Program-made: the position numbers and the translations under genes
Part shown: in pieces, positions 60,595 to 64,000 of the stretch
How the letters are laid out: each line of letters begins with the position of its first letter
Numbering within the stretch: the first letter of the stretch is position 1
Assembly (NCBI GenBank): GCA_965221075.1
Contig: OZ244865.1
Location: forward strand, 2,418,001 to 2,482,000
Direction: 5' to 3'
Origin: UBA2970 sp965221075
GTDB lineage: Bacteria > Verrucomicrobiota > Verrucomicrobiia > Limisphaerales > AAA164-E04
Length of the DNA: 64,000 bases
The notes under the pieces: generated by a model
Told to the model about the DNA's origin: nothing
What the model saw: the letters and a program-made list of their open reading frames with translations, nothing else
The model's database searches: none

Positions 60595-61353
60595 ATGCCC
60601 CCTGTAATGGACAAGCGTTCGGCATTCACCCTGATCGAGCTGCTGGTGGTGATCGCCATCATCGCCATTCTGGCGGGCATGCTCCTGCCCGCCCTCTCCA
60701 AGGCCAAGGAGAAGGCCAAGCGGGCCAAGTGCCAGAACAACCTGCGCCAGATCGGGATCGCGATGGTGATCTACGCCGACGACAACCAGGACCGCCTCCT
60801 CCAGGCCCGGTTCAATTCGGTCCAGATCGCTCTCAACCCTCCCGAGAGGGAGGCTGCGGCCCAGGTCGGGCTGATCATCAACACCAACGACGGTGTGGCC
60901 AAGATCTGGACCTGCCCCAACCGGCCCAGCTTCCCCACCTACGAGGAAGAGTACAATCAGTGGCTGATCGGCTACCAGTACTTCGGCGGCATCGGCGAAT
61001 GGAACAACCCGGCGGGGAGGTTCCCTTCCCGCAGCCCGGTCAAGCTCTCGGTGAGCCAGCCGGGCTGGGCCCTGGCCGCGGACGCGGTGATGCGGATCGA
61101 CGGGGTATGGGGCGGCACGGAAGCGACTCGGAAAACGTCCTTCAAGAACATGCCTCCGCACCGCAACAGCGCGGGCCTGCCCGAGGGGGGGAACCAGCTC
61201 TACGTGGACAGCTCGGTCTCCTGGGTCCCCTTCGAGAGGATGTACTTCCTCCATAGCTGGGACATCAGTGGAGCCCGAGACGCATACTTCTATCAGGAGG
61301 ATGTCCCTCCTGGGATGGAGGACCGGCTCGAGTCGCTCCGGGCCAGGCCCTAG
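60595..61353 (+). CDS. Prepilin-type (pseudopilin-like) protein
   Basis: The 252-residue protein shows the class III signal AFTLIELLVVIAIIAILAGM followed by LPALSKAKEKAKRAKCQNNL. Unlike the pseudopilin at 52714, the residue before the cleavage site is Ser rather than Gly (KRS then AFTLIE), which may weaken or redirect prepilin-peptidase processing. The body has a WTCPNRP segment and no obvious enzymatic motif. The start ATG 60595 could be replaced by ATG 60607. Its stop overlaps the trmL stop at CTAG. Confidence 0.88.
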   Translation: MPPVMDKRSAFTLIELLVVIAIIAILAGMLLPALSKAKEKAKRAKCQNNLRQIGIAMVIYADDNQDRLLQARFNSVQIALNPPEREAAAQVGLIINTNDGVAKIWTCPNRPSFPTYEEEYNQWLIGYQYFGGIGEWNNPAGRFPSRSPVKLSVSQPGWALAADAVMRIDGVWGGTEATRKTSFKNMPPHRNSAGLPEGGNQLYVDSSVSWVPFERMYFLHSWDISGARDAYFYQEDVPPGMEDRLESLRARP

Positions 61354-61847
61354 CCCCGCCGATCCCGGCCCGGGGCGCCCGGCCCGGACTCCCCGGGGAA
61401 TCCCTGCTGGCGCAGGGCCTCGTAGAGCACGATGGCCACGCTGGCGGCCAGGTTGAGCGAGCGGGCGCGGGAGGAAAGCATCGGGATGCGCAGCCACCGG
61501 CCTGGATTCTCCCGGACCAGCCCCGGAGGCAGCCCCGCGGTCTCACGTCCGAAGACCAGGTAGTCCCCCGGACCGTAGCGCGCCTGCGCGTAGTGGCGGG
61601 GCCCCCCGGACTCGACGTACCACAGGCTCCCCCCCACCGGGTGCTCCTCCCGGAACTCGGTCCAGCCGGGCCACCTCCTCCACCGCACCTGCTTCCAGTA
61701 GTCCATGCCGGCCCTGGCGAGGCGGCGGTCGTCCATCCCGAAGCCCAGCGGCTCGATCAGGTGGAGGAAGGCGCCGGCAGCTGCGCACAGCCTGGCTACG
61801 CTGCCGGTGTTGGGCGGGATCTCGGGCTCGAGCAGCACAACATGCAT
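61350..61847 (-). CDS. trmL: tRNA (cytidine(34)-2'-O)-methyltransferase
   Basis: This SPOUT-class enzyme 2'-O-methylates the wobble nucleotide of certain leucine tRNAs. From ATG 61847 it has 165 residues, the family size. The start MHVVLLEPEIPPNTGSVARL, the DYLVFGRETAGLPPGLV knot strand and the closing RIPMLSSRARSLNLAASVAI are all characteristic. It converges on the pseudopilin gene with overlapping stops. Confidence 0.93.
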   Translation of the reverse strand: MHVVLLEPEIPPNTGSVARLCAAAGAFLHLIEPLGFGMDDRRLARAGMDYWKQVRWRRWPGWTEFREEHPVGGSLWYVESGGPRHYAQARYGPGDYLVFGRETAGLPPGLVRENPGRWLRIPMLSSRARSLNLAASVAIVLYEALRQQGFPGESGPGAPGRDRRG

Positions 61848-62048
61848 CGGCAGCCACCTTGCCGCAGGATGGGAGGCGGCACAAAGCGGTTGAGGCTGCC
61901 GCGCCCGATCCAAGGCGTCGGGATTCGGCAAAGGCAGGATAAAGGAATCGAGGACCATGGCCTCGAATCGCGAAGCCGCATCGTGCTCCGCGGTGGAGCC
62001 CGGGCCGCCCATCCGAACCATAACGGCAAGCCGCCGGTCTCGCATCCC
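61848..62048. other. Degenerate DNA between the antitoxin and trmL, possible toxin relic
   Basis: Directly downstream of the antitoxin on the minus strand one frame reads CETGGLPLWFGWA, faintly like the DTHALLW start of PIN-domain VapC toxins, but no intact frame follows. The evidence is weak. Confidence 0.2.
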
Positions 62049-62261
62049 CTAGTCCCGTGCCTCTGTCGGCAGATCGACAGCGGGGCGCCGCAATGGCGGC
62101 ATGGACGCCTGGAATCCTGCGGGATCCCCGAGCGGCATCGGCTTCCTGGGACCGGCGGTGGGGGACATGCGCGCCACCGCCTTGCCGCGGCGGGCAATGA
62201 CCAGCACCTGGCCCGCCTCCGCCTCGTCGAGGCGGGCTTGGGCAGCATCGACGGTAGCCAT
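62049..62261 (-). CDS. Phd/VapB-type antitoxin-like protein (70 aa)
   Basis: From ATG 62261 the product reads MATVDAAQARLDEAEAGQVL then VIARRGKAVARMSP. This is the Phd/YefM fold pattern: an N-terminal helix region, the AGQ-VIARRGK-VAR strand, and a variable toxin-binding tail with PLGDPAGFQ. Compared with relatives the first helix seems a few residues short. The neighbouring downstream DNA contains no clear toxin, so it may be an orphan or decaying module. Confidence 0.5.
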   Translation of the reverse strand: MATVDAAQARLDEAEAGQVLVIARRGKAVARMSPTAGPRKPMPLGDPAGFQASMPPLRRPAVDLPTEARD

Positions 62262-62976
62262 GGACAGCCTGGCATGGCCATGCAGGCGGCCGCACAATTG
62301 CCTTGCTCGCCCGGCCTGGCTGCAGGCTCGTCGGTTCGGACTCCCCTCGCCGCGCGTTTTGCCGGCCGAGGCTGGCCAGTAGGGTCCAGGCTGCCTGGGC
62401 AGTCCTGGCAGGCGGCGCTGTCCCAAGGCCTGATCGACTGGTACCGCAGCCTGGCTGCGGAGGCAGGCATTGGATCCGACGGCCGCCCACAACGAACCAA
62501 TCCGTCGCGCTCGAGCGACGAAAGCAGGCAGGCGCCGGGGCAGATGCGCTCAATCCGGCTGCGGATTCGAGTGGGAACCGCCCGGAAGCCGGGCCTGTCC
62601 CGACGGTAGAAAGGGACTCCGCAGCACGGCGACGCCATCCGGCTGAAGCCATACCGCGAAAACTGTCATCTCCTTAGATGCTCGCCAATTCGGAACCTGA
62701 GAACCGGATCGTGCGTGGCACGCGCCTGTCCGGCATTATCCCGCCGGGGATCCTGCCCGGTTTTCCACAGCAGCCCCAATTCCGCGCATGAACCTGGTCT
62801 CCCAAGATTCACGCTCGGCGAAACTTGACACCGTCGAAGCCTTCGCACACGAGGGCCGCGGCCATACGTTCCCGCAACCCTGGCCGGCAGCGGCTTCGAT
62901 CGGCCGGAGCAGCCTGCGGTTTTCGGCCCGGCATTGCTGATTCCATGCCGCTTCCGCATGCCCTACGCTGCCGCCT
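62262..62976. other. Gene-free stretch
   Basis: None of the frames in this ~700-bp stretch has a recognisable protein or coding-type composition. It may contain worn-down accessory DNA and the promoter of the gene at 62977. Confidence 0.4.
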
Positions 62977-63618
62977 ATGAAGCTTTCCATCGATTTGACC
63001 GGGCGGGGCAGGGGCAGGGACAGGGCATGGGAGCAGGCCGCCAGGGAGATCGGCGGGGAGTTCAGGAAGGGAAGCTTCCTCGAATCTCCCAGGATCACGG
63101 TCTGGATCAAGCATTGGACTGTCACCATGGACCGCTACAGTAGTAGTGGAGGAGGCAAAGGAGGTTCGACTACCTACACCATCATGCGCGCTCCCTTCGT
63201 CAGTTCCGGATCCTTGCGCTTCTCCATCTACCGGAAGCGCCTCCTGTCGGGCCTGTTCAAGAAGCTCGGCATGCAGGACATCGTCGTGGGATTCCCGGAA
63301 TTCGACGACGAGTTCATCGTGAAGTCCAGCAACGAGACCATGATCCGCCAGCTCTTGATGGACTCCGAGCTGAGGAAATGCATCCAGGAGCAGCCCTCCC
63401 TCAACCTCTCCCTGCTCGACGGCCGGGCCAAGTTCATTCGGGGACCGCTACGGAATTTCCTTCCCGAGAATGTGGACGAGCTCTACTTCGATGCCCGGGG
63501 CATCGTCCGGGAGGTAGAGCGGATCAAGTCGCTCTTCCACCTCTTCGGCGCCACCCTCTACGCGCTGAGCCGGATCGGAGTCGCCATCGAGGCCGACCCT
63601 GGCGAGATCCGCTCCTGA
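62977..63618 (+). CDS. Conserved protein of unknown function (213 aa)
   Basis: The product begins MKLSIDLTGRGRGRDRAWEQ. It continues with a Ser/Gly-rich turn and TTYTIMRAPFVSSGSLRFSI, then LGMQDIVVGFPEFDDEFIVK. These blocks resemble an uncharacterised bacterial family (proteins sometimes annotated DUF3137-like) in which a TYT.MRAPF strand precedes GFPEFD.EF.VK. There is no signal peptide and no membrane helix in this copy. No function can be assigned. It stands alone near the right edge. Confidence 0.72.
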   Translation: MKLSIDLTGRGRGRDRAWEQAAREIGGEFRKGSFLESPRITVWIKHWTVTMDRYSSSGGGKGGSTTYTIMRAPFVSSGSLRFSIYRKRLLSGLFKKLGMQDIVVGFPEFDDEFIVKSSNETMIRQLLMDSELRKCIQEQPSLNLSLLDGRAKFIRGPLRNFLPENVDELYFDARGIVREVERIKSLFHLFGATLYALSRIGVAIEADPGEIRS

Positions 63619-64000
63619 TCCGCCAGGCCTGCCGGACCGGCTCTGCCTCCGCTGGGACGGCCCGGCGATGCAGCGCGCTGGATCTGTCCAGTACCGGCCA
63701 AGGCCAGGTCCCGCTGCCCAGCGGGAAGGAAACGGAAGATCTCCTCGAGAAGCCAGGCGCTCCCAGAGGGCCACGAGGAAGCAGCGCCTCGGGGAGGAAC
63801 CTTGCCGGTTCGGCTCTCCCAGGCAGCTCCTGGCCATCGGCGGATGGACGCCGGCGACCATCGCTACAACGCGCGGGCAAAGCCTGTAAGCCCGCCGCGT
63901 TCCCTCCGGAAACCGGGACGCCTCCCCGCCCGGCCTCCGCCACCGTCCCGAAGGCGCAAACGCGGCACAGGGCGCCGTGCAAGTGTCCCGTCGGGCTGGC
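63619..64000. other. Gene-free right end
   Basis: No supported gene, RNA or repeat was seen to the window edge. Confidence 0.4.

Noticed and set aside
52714..61353. A type II secretion or pilus operon around the two pseudopilins
   Set aside because: No secretion ATPase, inner-membrane platform or secretin gene is nearby; isolated pseudopilins of this kind are numerous in PVC bacteria.
63524..63982. Minus-strand ORF of ~150 residues at the right edge
   Set aside because: Composition is Arg/Ala/Gly-rich without any motif and it overlaps the 3' end of the supported gene at 62977; treated as a chance frame.

Overview
The window is high-GC chromosomal DNA from a bacterium that looks like Verrucomicrobiota or a close PVC-group relative. 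The best pointers are two prepilin-type proteins that begin with the AFTLIELLVVIAI...LPALSKAKEKA signature seen in that phylum, two type I sulfatases, a double DUF1080 protein, a CotH/lamin-tail surface protein, a futalosine-pathway menaquinone gene (mqnD) and an ECF sigma factor paired with a vWA-bearing anti-sigma factor. No rRNA gene or other firm taxonomic marker is present, so this rests on gene content alone.

Layout. 0-7.5 kb: a TlpA-like thioredoxin protein cut by the left edge, membrane-anchored MsrB, YciH/SUI1, NagA, MqnD, an unrecognised coiled-coil protein, RecO and a small conserved ORF. 7.7-19.2 kb: a tight three-gene locus holding an ECF sigma factor, a 1306-residue transmembrane anti-sigma factor with a C-terminal YfbK-type vWA domain, and a 2333-residue membrane protein. 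The giant looks like two secreted beta-rich halves joined by a membrane block. This is the strongest candidate for an undescribed system. 19.3-22.3 kb: a decayed accessory patch next to tRNA-Tyr, with an AlbA_2/Schlafen-type ATPase-like gene, an HsdS remnant, a duplicated gene tail, an orphan Phd-type antitoxin and an IS-end-like repeat. 22.3-25.6 kb: convergent tRNA-Tyr and tRNA-Thr genes, then a sulfatase and acyl-CoA synthetase pair. 26.0-32.3 kb: a 2081-residue secreted mosaic of lectin-like, leucine-rich and GLUG modules.

32.6-37.1 kb is an AT-richer insertion-sequence graveyard. It has a second copy of the IS-end-like repeat, an ISL3-family transposase with three in-frame stops and an IS1182-type remnant. 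Among these sit small exported proteins: a lipoprotein, a second TlpA-like paralogue of the first gene, and a PEGA lipoprotein broken by a one-base shift in its signal peptide. 37.2-43.4 kb holds a minus-strand group (secreted protein, uvrA, large TPR protein). 43.5-54.2 kb is mostly housekeeping and catabolism: HemX/CcsA-like protein, hemA, CDP-alcohol phosphatidyltransferase, hisB, sulfatase, sodium symporter, exported MsrA, DUF1080, pseudopilin and YdjY. 54.2-61.8 kb has the CotH/lamin-tail protein, thiH, trxB, rhodanese, a second pseudopilin and trmL. The right end carries a second Phd-like antitoxin in otherwise degenerate DNA and a conserved protein of unknown function.

Themes. Exported redox repair recurs: MsrA and MsrB are both membrane-targeted, and two TlpA-like proteins could act as reductants outside the cytoplasm. 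Sulfatases, the sodium symporter, NagA and DUF1080 fit growth on sulfated or amino-sugar glycans. Four convergent gene pairs end in the same shared tetranucleotide CTAG, so that both stop codons overlap. All calls come from reading the sequence; no database search was run.
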